Positions 1 through 6,854 of a DNA stretch of 12,668 bases are shown here, one piece after another; within the stretch, counting starts at the first letter, position 1; the number at the start of each line of letters is the position of its first letter. The stretch is from assembly GCA_050250795.1 (NCBI GenBank), contig JBFWNZ010000080.1:1-12668 (forward strand), in the 5' to 3' direction. Position numbers and translations under genes: made by a program. The stretch comes from JBFWNZ01 sp050250795 (lineage in GTDB: Bacteria > Pseudomonadota > Alphaproteobacteria > UBA8366). The notes under the pieces are model-generated. The model was given only the letters and a program-made list of their open reading frames with translations, did no database searches and was not told the DNA's origin.

Positions 1-1
1 G

Positions 2-751
2 GCGGCCGACATGATGGTCCGCTACGCCAGCGCGACCCAGGATGCGCGGGACAGCGGGCAAAGCAGCCTGTTCGGCGACGACCAGTCCTTCGCCCGCAAT
101 CCGCCGCTTCCGGACACGGTCGACTGGCCCCAGCAGGAGAGGCTGCAGCAGGAGTTCGACGCGGTCGGCTTCTATCTGTCGGCGCATCCGCTGGAAGCCT
201 ACCGCAAGAGCTGCGGCCGCCTGGGCGTCGTGGCCTGGTCGGACGTGGCCTCCGGCGCGGTGCGGGAAACCCGCGTGCAACTGGTCGGGATCGTCGGCAG
301 CCGGCGCATCATCAACTCGTCGCGCGGCGGCAAGATGGCCTTCGTCCAGATGTCCGACGAGTCCGGCGCCTATGAGATCACGGTCTTCTCCGAGCTGCTG
401 GCCAGCGACCGGGAATTGCTCGAATCCGGCGTGCCGCTGCTGGTGAAGGTGGACGTGCAGCGCCGCGAGGAGGAAATCCGGCTGACGGCGCAGCAGATCC
501 GGCCGTTGGAGGATGCAGCGGCGCAGGCGGCCGCGGGGCTGCGCATCTTCGTGCGCGACAGCCAGCCCCTGGCGAGCCTGGCGGGGGTGTTCCGCGAGCA
601 TAGCGGTGCCGGCCGCGGCCGCGTCTCGCTGGTTCTCGACAACGAGGACCAGGAGATCGAGATGAATCTGGCGGAGACCTATCGCATCACGCCGGCGGTC
701 CGGGCGGCGATCAAGGCGATGCCGGGGATCGTGGAAGTCCAGGACCTGTAG
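2..751 (+). CDS. dnaE: DNA polymerase III subunit alpha, C-terminal part (5'-truncated by window edge)
   Basis: This is the last 249 residues of the replicative DNA polymerase catalytic subunit, which extends the new strand within the polymerase III holoenzyme. The reading frame is open to the left edge, so the polymerase and PHP domains lie outside the window. Visible here are the SGQSSLFG segment, near residues 18-25 of the fragment, and the family-typical GFYLSAHPLE motif, near 56-65. An OB-fold follows at about residues 90-170 (VQLVGIVGSRRI, then GKMAFVQMSDESGAYEITVF), with a C-terminal tail after it. The OB-fold and tail of DnaE are known to contact single-stranded DNA and holoenzyme partners. 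The gene ends at TAG 749-751. Its position next to rpsB is common in alphaproteobacteria, whereas in E. coli dnaE lies at the far lpx end of the equivalent cluster. The assignment is secure; only the 5' end is missing. Confidence 0.95.
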   Translation, partial: AADMMVRYASATQDARDSGQSSLFGDDQSFARNPPLPDTVDWPQQERLQQEFDAVGFYLSAHPLEAYRKSCGRLGVVAWSDVASGAVRETRVQLVGIVGSRRIINSSRGGKMAFVQMSDESGAYEITVFSELLASDRELLESGVPLLVKVDVQRREEEIRLTAQQIRPLEDAAAQAAAGLRIFVRDSQPLASLAGVFREHSGAGRGRVSLVLDNEDQEIEMNLAETYRITPAVRAAIKAMPGIVEVQDL

Positions 752-771
752 GCGTCCGGCTCCCGTCGCCT
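750..771 (+). terminator. Possible weak dnaE terminator hairpin
   Basis: AGGCG at 750-754 pairs with CGCCT at 767-771, and inside it CGG at 757-759 pairs with CCG at 763-765 around a three-base loop. That gives eight pairs with a small internal loop. The left arm overlaps the dnaE stop codon, and the right arm runs into CTTGT, which is a poor T-tract. The site lies immediately before the rpsB -35 box, where a terminator would separate the two units. The pairing is seen; termination is inferred. Confidence 0.35.
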
Positions 772-772
772 C

Positions 773-801
773 TTGTCAAAGGCGGAGGCAGGGTCTATAT
801 C
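773..801 (+). promoter_or_regulatory. Housekeeping sigma-70-type promoter for rpsB-tsf and downstream genes
   Basis: TTGTCA at 773-778 (five of six matches to TTGACA) is followed after exactly 17 bases by TATATC at 796-801 (also a good -10 box). Transcription would begin near 808 and give a leader of about 120 bases before rpsB. This is the best promoter match I see in the window, as expected ahead of a highly expressed ribosomal protein gene. It may drive much of the downstream block. Confidence 0.75.
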
Positions 802-807
802 GCGCCT

Positions 808-926
808 CATCGAAACCAAATCCTCACGCGGGTTTGCGGCCGTTGGCGAAGCCTTCGGTCTCTCCGGTGCCGGTCCTAGAACCGGTCGTGCCCGCGGCGG
901 TCGAACCGGAATACGGAGATTTTCTC
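808..926 (+). promoter_or_regulatory. Structured 5' leader of rpsB, candidate autoregulatory region
   Basis: The leader between the predicted start near 808 and the rpsB ATG contains several complementary pairs. CCGGT 870-874 pairs with ACCGG 881-885 around a six-base loop. CCGGT 864-868 can pair with ACCGG 905-909. TCTCCG 861-866 can pair with CGGAGA 914-919, which contains the rpsB Shine-Dalgarno. The last two pairings share bases 864-866 and exclude each other. In E. coli, protein S2 represses its own operon through the rpsB leader; whether this leader is an analogous site is inferred. Confidence 0.4.
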
Positions 927-1718
927 ATGGCCATGCCGACCTTCACGATGCGTCAGCTGCTGGAAGCTGGCGTTCATTTCGGACACACCACGCGCCGCTG
1001 GAACCCGAAGATGGAACCGTTCCTCTTCGGCGTGCGCAACGGTATCCACGTCATCGACCTGGAACAGTCTGTGCCGATGCTGCACCGCGCCCTGGAAGCT
1101 GTGCGCGATGTCGCGGCCGGCGGCGGCCGCATCCTTTTTGTCGGCACCAAGCGCCAGGCCGCTGAAATCGTTGCCGAATCGGCGCAGCGCTGCGGCCAGT
1201 ACTTCGTCAACCATCGCTGGCTCGGCGGCATGCTGACCAACTGGAAGACGATTTCGAATTCGATCAAGCGCCTGAAGGCGCTGGAGGACCAGCTCGGAAG
1301 CGACGCCGTGGCCGGCCTCACCAAGAAGGAGCGCCTGGGCCTGGAGCGCGAGCGCGAGAAGCTGACGCGCGCGCTGGGCGGCATCAAGGAGATGGCCGGC
1401 CTGCCGGACATCCTGTTCGTGATCGACACCAACAAGGAATCGATCGCGGTGCATGAGGCGGCGAAGCTGGGCATCCCGGTGGTGGCCGTGCTCGACAGCA
1501 ACAGCGACCCGGCGGGCATCACCTATCCGATCCCGGGCAACGACGATGCGATGCGCGCGATCGCGCTGTATTGCGACCTGATGTCGGCGGCCGTTCTGGA
1601 CGGCCTGCAGCGCGAACTCCTGGCCGCCGATGTCGATATCGGCGAGATGGACGAAGCGCCGGCGGAGCCGCTGCCGGAGGTTGCCGCCGAGGGCGCGGGC
1701 GAGGCCGCATCGGCCTGA
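927..1718 (+). CDS. rpsB: 30S ribosomal protein S2
   Basis: A 263-residue S2 protein, the late-binding small-subunit protein at the head-body junction that helps recruit S1. The N-terminus has the family opening TFTMRQLLEAGVHFGH (residues 5-20) and RRWNPKM. VGTKRQA (about 72-78) and VNHRWLGGMLTNW (94-106) follow, and PVVAVLDSNSDP (184-195) is the second S2 signature region. The acidic, alanine-rich tail after about residue 240 extends past the conserved core, as in many alphaproteobacterial S2 proteins. The frame stays open upstream to an ATG at 834, but conservation begins at the ATG at 927. GGAGA at 915-919 sits seven bases before it, so 927 is chosen. It is the first gene after the promoter at 773-801, and tsf follows after 76 bases. 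Product assignment is very secure. Confidence 0.97.
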   Translation: MAMPTFTMRQLLEAGVHFGHTTRRWNPKMEPFLFGVRNGIHVIDLEQSVPMLHRALEAVRDVAAGGGRILFVGTKRQAAEIVAESAQRCGQYFVNHRWLGGMLTNWKTISNSIKRLKALEDQLGSDAVAGLTKKERLGLEREREKLTRALGGIKEMAGLPDILFVIDTNKESIAVHEAAKLGIPVVAVLDSNSDPAGITYPIPGNDDAMRAIALYCDLMSAAVLDGLQRELLAADVDIGEMDEAPAEPLPEVAAEGAGEAASA

Positions 1719-1733
1719 TTTGGCACTGCGTGA

Positions 1734-1762
1734 GGCCCGGCCTGCCGAGGCGGCGCCGGGCC
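1734..1762 (+). terminator. Strong hairpin between rpsB and tsf (attenuator-like, no T-tract)
   Basis: GGCCCGGC at 1734-1741 is the exact reverse complement of GCCGGGCC at 1755-1762. Inside, GCC 1744-1746 pairs with GGC 1752-1754 around a five-base loop, giving 11 G-C pairs with a CT bulge on the left arm. The hairpin starts 16 bases after the rpsB stop and ends 32 bases before the tsf start. No run of T follows, so it is more likely a partial attenuator, RNA-processing or mRNA-stability element than a full intrinsic terminator. An attenuating rpsB-tsf spacer is known in E. coli; its role here is inferred. Confidence 0.5.
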
Positions 1763-1794
1763 CGCATGCGAACGCAATTGGAGAGGACCGTAGG

Positions 1795-2718
1795 ATGGCG
1801 GAGATCACGGCTGCCCTTGTGAAGCAGCTGCGCGACAAGTCCGGCGCCGGCATGATGGATTGCAAGAAGGCGCTGACCGAGACGAGCGGCAACCTGGAAG
1901 AGGCGGTGGACTGGCTGCGCAAGAAAGGCCTGGCCGCGGCCCAGAAGAAGGCCGGCCGCGTCGCGGCGGAGGGTCTCGTCGGCGTGGCGACGAAGGGCAC
2001 GGCCGGCGCGGTCGTCGAGATCAACGCCGAAACCGACTTCGTGGCGCGCAACGAGGCGTTTCAGGCCTATGTCTCGACCGTGGCCGATATCGCGCTCGAC
2101 GCGAAGGGCGACGAGGCGGCGATCAAGGCCGCGGCGTTCCCCGGCACCGGCCGGTCGGTCGAGGAGCAGCTGACGCACAACATCGCCACCATCGGCGAGA
2201 ACATGGCGTTCCGCCGGGCCGCCTATCTGTCGGTGAAGCAGGGCGTGGTCGCGGCCTACATGCACAGCGCCCTGATGCCGGGCCTGGGCAAGATTGGCGT
2301 CCTCGTGGCGCTGGAGTCGGCGGGCGATCCCGAGAAGCTGACGGCGGTGGGCAAGCAGATCGCGATGCATATCGCGGCGGCGCGGCCGGAATGGTTGCGC
2401 GTCGAGGACATCGACCCTGCGGCGGTGGAGCGCGAGCGCTCCGTGCTGGTCGAGCAGGCGCGGGTCTCGGGCAAGCCGGATGCGATCATCGACAAGATGG
2501 TCGAGGGACGGCTGCGCAAGTACTATGAGGAAGTCGTCCTTCTTGAGCAGGTCTACGTGATCGACAACGAATCGAAGATTCGCAGCGTGGTCGAGAAGGC
2601 CGCGAAGGAGATCGGTTCCCCCATCGCCGTGACCGGCTTCGTCCGCTACAGCCTGGGCGAGGGAATCGAGCGCCAGGAAAACGACTTCGCGTCGGAAGTG
2701 GCGTCGCTGGCCGGCTAA
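1795..2718 (+). CDS. tsf: Translation elongation factor Ts
   Basis: A 307-residue EF-Ts, the nucleotide exchange factor that releases GDP from EF-Tu. The UBA-like N-terminal module is clear (residues 1-50, with LRDKSGAGMMDCKKAL). The core motif TDFVARNE (80-87), which contacts the EF-Tu nucleotide site, is intact. The dimerisation and C-terminal region ends with the recognisable KEIGSPIAVTGFVRYSLGEG. Length matches the usual alphaproteobacterial form. The frame is open upstream to 1630 inside rpsB, but the ATG at 1795 starts the conserved sequence and has GGAGAGG at 1780-1786 at suitable spacing. rpsB-tsf is one of the most conserved bacterial gene pairs and is normally co-transcribed. The hairpin at 1734-1762 may tune tsf relative to rpsB. 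Confidence 0.97.
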   Translation: MAEITAALVKQLRDKSGAGMMDCKKALTETSGNLEEAVDWLRKKGLAAAQKKAGRVAAEGLVGVATKGTAGAVVEINAETDFVARNEAFQAYVSTVADIALDAKGDEAAIKAAAFPGTGRSVEEQLTHNIATIGENMAFRRAAYLSVKQGVVAAYMHSALMPGLGKIGVLVALESAGDPEKLTAVGKQIAMHIAAARPEWLRVEDIDPAAVERERSVLVEQARVSGKPDAIIDKMVEGRLRKYYEEVVLLEQVYVIDNESKIRSVVEKAAKEIGSPIAVTGFVRYSLGEGIERQENDFASEVASLAG

Positions 2719-2723
2719 CGGAA

Positions 2724-3491
2724 ATGGGCAAACCGGCTTCGGGTACTGGCGCGGATGGCGCGGCGGCCGATGGGCCGCCGCAGTTCCGGCGGGTTCTGCT
2801 GAAGATTTCCGGCGAAGCCCTGATGGGCCGCCAGCAATACGGCCTCGACCCCGAACTGGTGGCGCAGGTCGCGGCCGAAGTGGAGAGCGTGGCCGCGCTC
2901 GGCGTCCAGGTTTGCCTGGTCGTCGGCGGCGGCAACATCTTCCGCGGCGTGTCCGGCGCGGCGCAGGGCATGCAGCGCACGACCGCCGATTACATGGGCA
3001 TGCTCGCCACCGTCATGAACGCCATGGCGCTGCAGAGCGCGCTTGAGGGCGACGGCGTGCAGACCCGCGTCCAGTCGGCGATCCCGATGCAGTCGATCTG
3101 CGAGCCCTATATCCGGCGCCGGGCGATCCGGCACATGGAAAAGGGACGGGTGGTGATCTTCGCCGCCGGAACCGGAAATCCGTTCTTCACGACCGACACG
3201 GCAGCCGCCCTGCGGGCATCGGAAATGGATTGCGATGCCCTGCTCAAGGCGACCAAGGTCGACGGCGTGTATTCCGACGATCCCATCCGCAATCCGACGG
3301 CGGAGCGCTACGACCGGCTGACCTACATGGACGTGCTGGCGCGGGACCTCAAGGTCATGGACGCGTCCGCGATTTCGCTGGCCCGAGAGAACCGCATTCC
3401 GATCCTGGTGTTCTCGCTGTTCGAACGCGGCGCCTTTGCCGATGTCGTCCGGGGCCGCGGTCGGTTTACAATGATCGGCGACATTCGCTGA
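2724..3491 (+). CDS. pyrH: Uridylate kinase (UMP kinase)
   Basis: A 255-residue bacterial UMP kinase of the amino acid kinase family. It phosphorylates UMP to UDP with ATP, the committed supply step for UTP and CTP, and the family is a hexamer regulated by GTP and UTP. The core begins RRVLLKISGEALMG (residues 22-35). The glycine-rich phosphate-binding loop GGGNIFRG (68-75), TADYMGMLATVMNAMALQ, AAGTGNPFFTTDTAA (147-161) and DGVYSDDP (180-187) are all intact. Residues 2-20 are an extra glycine- and alanine-rich tail ahead of the usual start of the fold. No better start lies between, so ATG 2724 is kept, although only a weak CGGAAA precedes it. The gap from tsf is five bases, implying translational coupling. 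frr follows closely. Confidence 0.96.
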   Translation: MGKPASGTGADGAAADGPPQFRRVLLKISGEALMGRQQYGLDPELVAQVAAEVESVAALGVQVCLVVGGGNIFRGVSGAAQGMQRTTADYMGMLATVMNAMALQSALEGDGVQTRVQSAIPMQSICEPYIRRRAIRHMEKGRVVIFAAGTGNPFFTTDTAAALRASEMDCDALLKATKVDGVYSDDPIRNPTAERYDRLTYMDVLARDLKVMDASAISLARENRIPILVFSLFERGAFADVVRGRGRFTMIGDIR

Positions 3492-3511
3492 CGGAAAGAA
3501 TGGGGGAAGCG

Positions 3512-4069
3512 ATGGCGAAGATGGACATCGCGACGGTCGAGCGCCGGATGGATGGCGCGCTTTCGGCGCTGTCGCGCGAATTCGGCGGCCTGCGGACCGG
3601 CCGCGCCTCGACCAGCCTGCTGGAGCCGATCACGGTCGATGCCTATGGATCGGCGATGCCGATCAACCAGGTCGGAACGATCGGGGTGCCCGAGCCGCGC
3701 CTGCTGACGGTCCAGGTCTGGGACAAGAAGATGGTGTCGGCGGTGGAGAAGGCGATCCGCGAAGCCGGGCTGGGCCTCAATCCGCAATCCGACGGCAACC
3801 TCGTGCGGGTGCCGATTCCCGATCTCAGCGAGGAACGCCGCAAGGAACTGCGCAAGGTCGCGGCGAAATACAGCGAGCAGGCCCGCGTGGCCGTGCGCAA
3901 TGTCCGTCGCGACGGCATGGACACGCTGAAGCAGCTCGAACGGGACGGCGAGATTTCGCAGGACGAGCATCGTGCGCAGTCCGACGAGATCCAGAAACTG
4001 ACGGACCGCTTCATCAAACGGGTCGATGAGGCGCTGGCCACCAAAGAACAAGAGATCATGCAGGTCTGA
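3512..4069 (+). CDS. frr: Ribosome recycling factor
   Basis: A 185-residue ribosome recycling factor, which with EF-G splits the post-termination ribosome. The standard family length is matched. Diagnostic segments are FGGLRTGRAS in the first helix, the small beta domain around PINQVGTIGVPEPRLL, LNPQSDGNLVRVPIPDLSEERRKEL, and the long C-terminal helices through VRNVRRDGMDTLKQLERDGEIS. Three in-frame ATGs are close together at 3500, 3512 and 3521. I chose 3512 (protein starts MAKMD) because the purine-rich GGGGGAAG at 3502-3509 lies just before it and the length fits. ATG 3500 would add four residues and is possible. It follows pyrH by 20 bases and is followed by uppS; pyrH-frr is a widely conserved pair. 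Confidence 0.95.
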   Translation: MAKMDIATVERRMDGALSALSREFGGLRTGRASTSLLEPITVDAYGSAMPINQVGTIGVPEPRLLTVQVWDKKMVSAVEKAIREAGLGLNPQSDGNLVRVPIPDLSEERRKELRKVAAKYSEQARVAVRNVRRDGMDTLKQLERDGEISQDEHRAQSDEIQKLTDRFIKRVDEALATKEQEIMQV

Positions 4070-4085
4070 GGGCGCGAACCCGGCC

Positions 4086-4838
4086 GTGGAACGAAGCATC
4101 GACGGCAATCTGTTGGGCGGCGGCGGTCCGCCGGTTCCTTCGCATGTTGCCATCATCATGGATGGCAACGGGCGGTGGGCGAAGGCGCGCGGGCTGCCGC
4201 GCGCGGAGGGACACCGACGCGGCGCGGAGGCGGTGCGGCGCACCGTGAAGGCGGCGGCCGATCTCGGCATCGCCTATCTCACCCTGTTCAGCTTTTCCTC
4301 GGAGAACTGGAACCGGCCCTTTCAGGAAGTCGGCCAACTGATGGATCTGCTGCGCCTGTATCTGCGCTCCGAGCTGGCGGAACTGCATCGCAACGGCGTG
4401 CGGCTGCGCGTGATCGGCGACCGCCAGCGTCTGCCCGAGGATATCGTGCGCCTGATCGAGCAGGCCGAGCGCACCACCGCCGAGAACACGCGGATCACCG
4501 TTCTTCTGGCGCTCAGCTACGGCAGCCGCCAGGAGATCGCGGCGGCTGCCCGTGCGCTCGCGATGGACGCGGCGGCCGGGCGGATCGACCCTGCGGCCAT
4601 CGACGCGGATGCGGTGCAGGCAAGGCTGGGAACCGCCGGGATTCCGGACCCCGACCTACTGATCCGCACCAGCGGCGAACAGAGGATCAGCAATTTTCTG
4701 CTGTGGCAGCTCGCCTATACCGAGTTCGTGTTCGTGGACAAGCTCTGGCCGGATTTCGGTGACAGCGATCTGGCAGGCGCGGTCGATGAATTCCGGCGGC
4801 GCGACCGGCGTTATGGCGCATCTGTCGGCTCCCTCTAA
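4086..4838 (+). CDS. uppS: Undecaprenyl diphosphate synthase (cis-prenyltransferase, GTG start)
   Basis: A 250-residue cis-prenyltransferase that condenses isopentenyl diphosphate onto farnesyl diphosphate to make the C55 carrier lipid for peptidoglycan and surface polysaccharides. The catalytic MDGNGRWAK motif has its aspartate at residue 26 with the chosen start, the same number as in E. coli. FSFSSENWNRP (68-78) and the diphosphate-binding RTSGEQRISNF (194-204), followed by YTEFVF and LWPDF, are intact. The frame opens at an ATG at 4026 inside frr, but that extension (MRRWPPKNKRS) looks like out-of-frame frr. GTG 4086 is the first start after the frr stop. Its only Shine-Dalgarno-like sequence, GAGGG 4068-4072, is rather far away, so the start is less certain than the gene. 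The last 26 bases overlap cdsA. Confidence 0.93.
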   Translation: MERSIDGNLLGGGGPPVPSHVAIIMDGNGRWAKARGLPRAEGHRRGAEAVRRTVKAAADLGIAYLTLFSFSSENWNRPFQEVGQLMDLLRLYLRSELAELHRNGVRLRVIGDRQRLPEDIVRLIEQAERTTAENTRITVLLALSYGSRQEIAAAARALAMDAAAGRIDPAAIDADAVQARLGTAGIPDPDLLIRTSGEQRISNFLLWQLAYTEFVFVDKLWPDFGDSDLAGAVDEFRRRDRRYGASVGSL

Positions 4839-5631
4839 AGTGAAGGATGTCAGGCTTCGCAGCCTCTCCGCGGCGGTGCTTCTGCCGCCGGTGGCCGCCG
4901 CCCTGTGGTGGGGCGGCTGGCCGTTCGCGATCCTGCTCGCCGCGTTCAGTGGGCTGATGGCCTGGGAGTGGAGCCGGCTGTGCCGAAGCGGCGCGGTCGC
5001 CCTGTGCATCCTGTGCGCCGGGGCGGTGCTGGCACCGCTCGCGACGGATGTCGGCCTGGGCGCGGCGCTGTCGATCACGGGCTTTACGGCGGTCGTGGCC
5101 CTGGCCGCGGGCGGCCTGGCCGGGGACAGCGCGCCGCTCAAGGCGGCGCTGGGCGCGCTGTATGTCATTCCCGCCGGCATCGCGGCGATCTGGCTGCGCA
5201 ATACGGGCACGGACGGGTTGCCCGTGCTCGTCTGGCTGATCGCCGCGGTGATCGCGACCGACGTGGCCGCCTATTTCGCCGGCCGGCGGATCGGCGGGCC
5301 GAAGCTGGCGCCGCGGGTCAGCCCCAACAAGACGTGGTCCGGCGCCATCGGCGGTCTTCTCGGCGCCATTGCCGTCAGCGCCGTCGCGGCGGCGGTCTGC
5401 GATGAATATCCGTTGCCGTTCATCGGCCTCGGCATTCTTTTCTCGGCGGTGGCGCAGGCGGGCGACCTGCTCGAATCCGCGTTGAAGCGGCATTTCCAGG
5501 TCAAGGATGCCAGCAACCTCATCCCCGGCCATGGCGGCTTTCTCGACCGCCTGGACGGTTACTTGACGACGCTTCCGGTGGCAGCGCTAATGACCTGGTC
5601 GGTCGGTGGGAGTCTCATGCAATGGCAATAA
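4813..5631 (+). CDS. cdsA: Phosphatidate cytidylyltransferase (CDP-diglyceride synthetase)
   Basis: A 272-residue polytopic inner-membrane enzyme that converts phosphatidic acid and CTP to CDP-diacylglycerol, the precursor of all main phospholipids. Several hydrophobic spans are visible, for example residues 18-55, 62-105, 113-128, 137-155 and 176-196. The Cds signature is complete near the C-terminus: SALKRHFQVKD, then GHGGFLDRLDG (239-249), with the metal-binding aspartates. The segment PRVSPNKTWSGAIGG (167-181) is also typical. ATG 4813 lies in uppS and gives a 26-base overlap. GTG 4840, directly after the uppS stop, is an alternative that would remove nine residues, and neither has a clear Shine-Dalgarno. 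The frame is open further upstream to 4759, which would overlap uppS more. dxr overlaps its end. Confidence 0.94.
   Translation: MAHLSAPSKVKDVRLRSLSAAVLLPPVAAALWWGGWPFAILLAAFSGLMAWEWSRLCRSGAVALCILCAGAVLAPLATDVGLGAALSITGFTAVVALAAGGLAGDSAPLKAALGALYVIPAGIAAIWLRNTGTDGLPVLVWLIAAVIATDVAAYFAGRRIGGPKLAPRVSPNKTWSGAIGGLLGAIAVSAVAAAVCDEYPLPFIGLGILFSAVAQAGDLLESALKRHFQVKDASNLIPGHGGFLDRLDGYLTTLPVAALMTWSVGGSLMQWQ
5608..5612 (+). promoter_or_regulatory. Ribosome binding site that sets the dxr start
   Basis: GGGAG lies nine bases before ATG 5622, good spacing. The alternative ATG at 5631 would be 18 bases away. The site lies within the 3' end of cdsA. Confidence 0.5.
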
Positions 5632-6821
5632 TGAGCGAACGCGCTGCGCCGGCCCCGGCAGCCGCGCCGCGACGCGTGACGATCCTCGGCTCGACGGGAT
5701 CGGTCGGCTGTCAGACCATCGACCTGATCGACCGCAATCCGGACCTGTACGAGGTCGAGGCGCTGGCCGCGCGACGGAATGTCGAAGCGCTGGCGGTTCA
5801 GGCGCGCCGCCTGCGCCCGCGTTTCGTGGCGCTTGCGGAACCGGACGGCTATCCCCAGTTGAAGGAAGCCCTGGCCGGGACCGGTATCGAGATCGCGACC
5901 GGCCGCGATGCGGTTGTGGCCGCGGCGGAACGACCATCGGACTGGGTGATGGCGGCCATCGTCGGGGCGGCCGGTCTGGAATCGACGATGGCGGCCGTGC
6001 GGCGCGGTGCCGTGGTGGCGTTCGCCAACAAGGAATGCCTCGTCTGTGCCGGCGATTTGATGATGGCGGAGATCGAGCGCCGGGGCGCGCGCCTGTTGCC
6101 GGTCGATTCGGAGCATAACGCGATCTTTCAGGTGTTCGATTTCGAGCGGACGGAGGCGGTGGAGCGGCTGATCCTGACCGCATCCGGCGGTCCGTTCCGC
6201 GAATGGGACCGGCGCGCGATGGGGCAGGCCAGCCCCGCCCAGGCCGTCGCGCATCCGAACTGGGACATGGGTGCCAAGATTTCGGTGGATTCCGCGACGA
6301 TGATGAACAAGGGGCTCGAAGTGATCGAAGCCCATCATCTGTTCCAGATTCCGGAGGACCGGATCGACGTGCTGGTGCATCCCCAGTCGGTGATCCACAG
6401 CATGGTCGAATATGTCGACGGCTCGGTGCTGGCGCAGCTGGGCACGCCCGACATGCGGACCCCCATCGCCTATGCGCTGGCATGGCCCGCACGGATGGCG
6501 ACGCCGTCGCAGCGGCTCGACCTGGCGGCGATGAGCAAGCTGACCTTCGAGCATCCGGACATGGAGCGGTTCCCGGCGCTTCGGCTGGCACGTGAGGCGC
6601 TGCGGGCCGGCGGCAGCGCGCCGGCCGTCCTCAACGCGGCGAACGAGGTGGCCGTGGCGGCATTCCTGGGCGGCCGGATCGGCTTTCTCGACATCGCAGG
6701 CGTCGTCGAGGCCACCCTGTCGCGCATGCCGAGCCAGGCGCTGGTGCGGCTTGAGGATGTCTATGCCGTGGACGAAGCGGCGAGAGCGGTCGCGACCGAG
6801 ATCGCCGGCGCGTTGAACTGA
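5622..6821 (+). CDS. dxr: 1-deoxy-D-xylulose 5-phosphate reductoisomerase
   Basis: A 399-residue enzyme that rearranges and reduces DXP to methylerythritol 4-phosphate with NADPH, the first committed step of the non-mevalonate isoprenoid route and the target of fosmidomycin. The NADPH-binding GSTGSVG is at residues 23-29 and ANKECLVCAG at 135-144. The metal ligands are D162 and E164 in PVDSEHNAIFQ and E233 in NKGLEVIEAHH, matching E. coli D150, E152 and E231. TASGGPFR (187-194) and HPNWDMGAKISVDSATMMNK are intact, as are the C-terminal domain motifs including LNAANEVAVAAFL. ATG 5622 overlaps the cdsA stop by ten bases and has a ribosome binding site at 5608-5612. Its product leads to farnesyl diphosphate, the substrate of UppS encoded just upstream. 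rseP follows after 33 bases. Confidence 0.97.
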   Translation: MAIMSERAAPAPAAAPRRVTILGSTGSVGCQTIDLIDRNPDLYEVEALAARRNVEALAVQARRLRPRFVALAEPDGYPQLKEALAGTGIEIATGRDAVVAAAERPSDWVMAAIVGAAGLESTMAAVRRGAVVAFANKECLVCAGDLMMAEIERRGARLLPVDSEHNAIFQVFDFERTEAVERLILTASGGPFREWDRRAMGQASPAQAVAHPNWDMGAKISVDSATMMNKGLEVIEAHHLFQIPEDRIDVLVHPQSVIHSMVEYVDGSVLAQLGTPDMRTPIAYALAWPARMATPSQRLDLAAMSKLTFEHPDMERFPALRLAREALRAGGSAPAVLNAANEVAVAAFLGGRIGFLDIAGVVEATLSRMPSQALVRLEDVYAVDEAARAVATEIAGALN

Positions 6822-6854
6822 CGTTCCATACCCCCAGGCCGCAGAGGCGGATCG

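Noticed and set aside
834..926. Upstream extension of rpsB from ATG 834
   Set aside because: It would add 31 non-conserved residues encoded in the structured leader. The ATG at 927 has the ribosome binding site and the family N-terminus.
1630..1794. Upstream extension of tsf from an ATG inside rpsB
   Set aside because: It would run out of frame through rpsB and the hairpin; conserved EF-Ts sequence and the ribosome binding site define ATG 1795.
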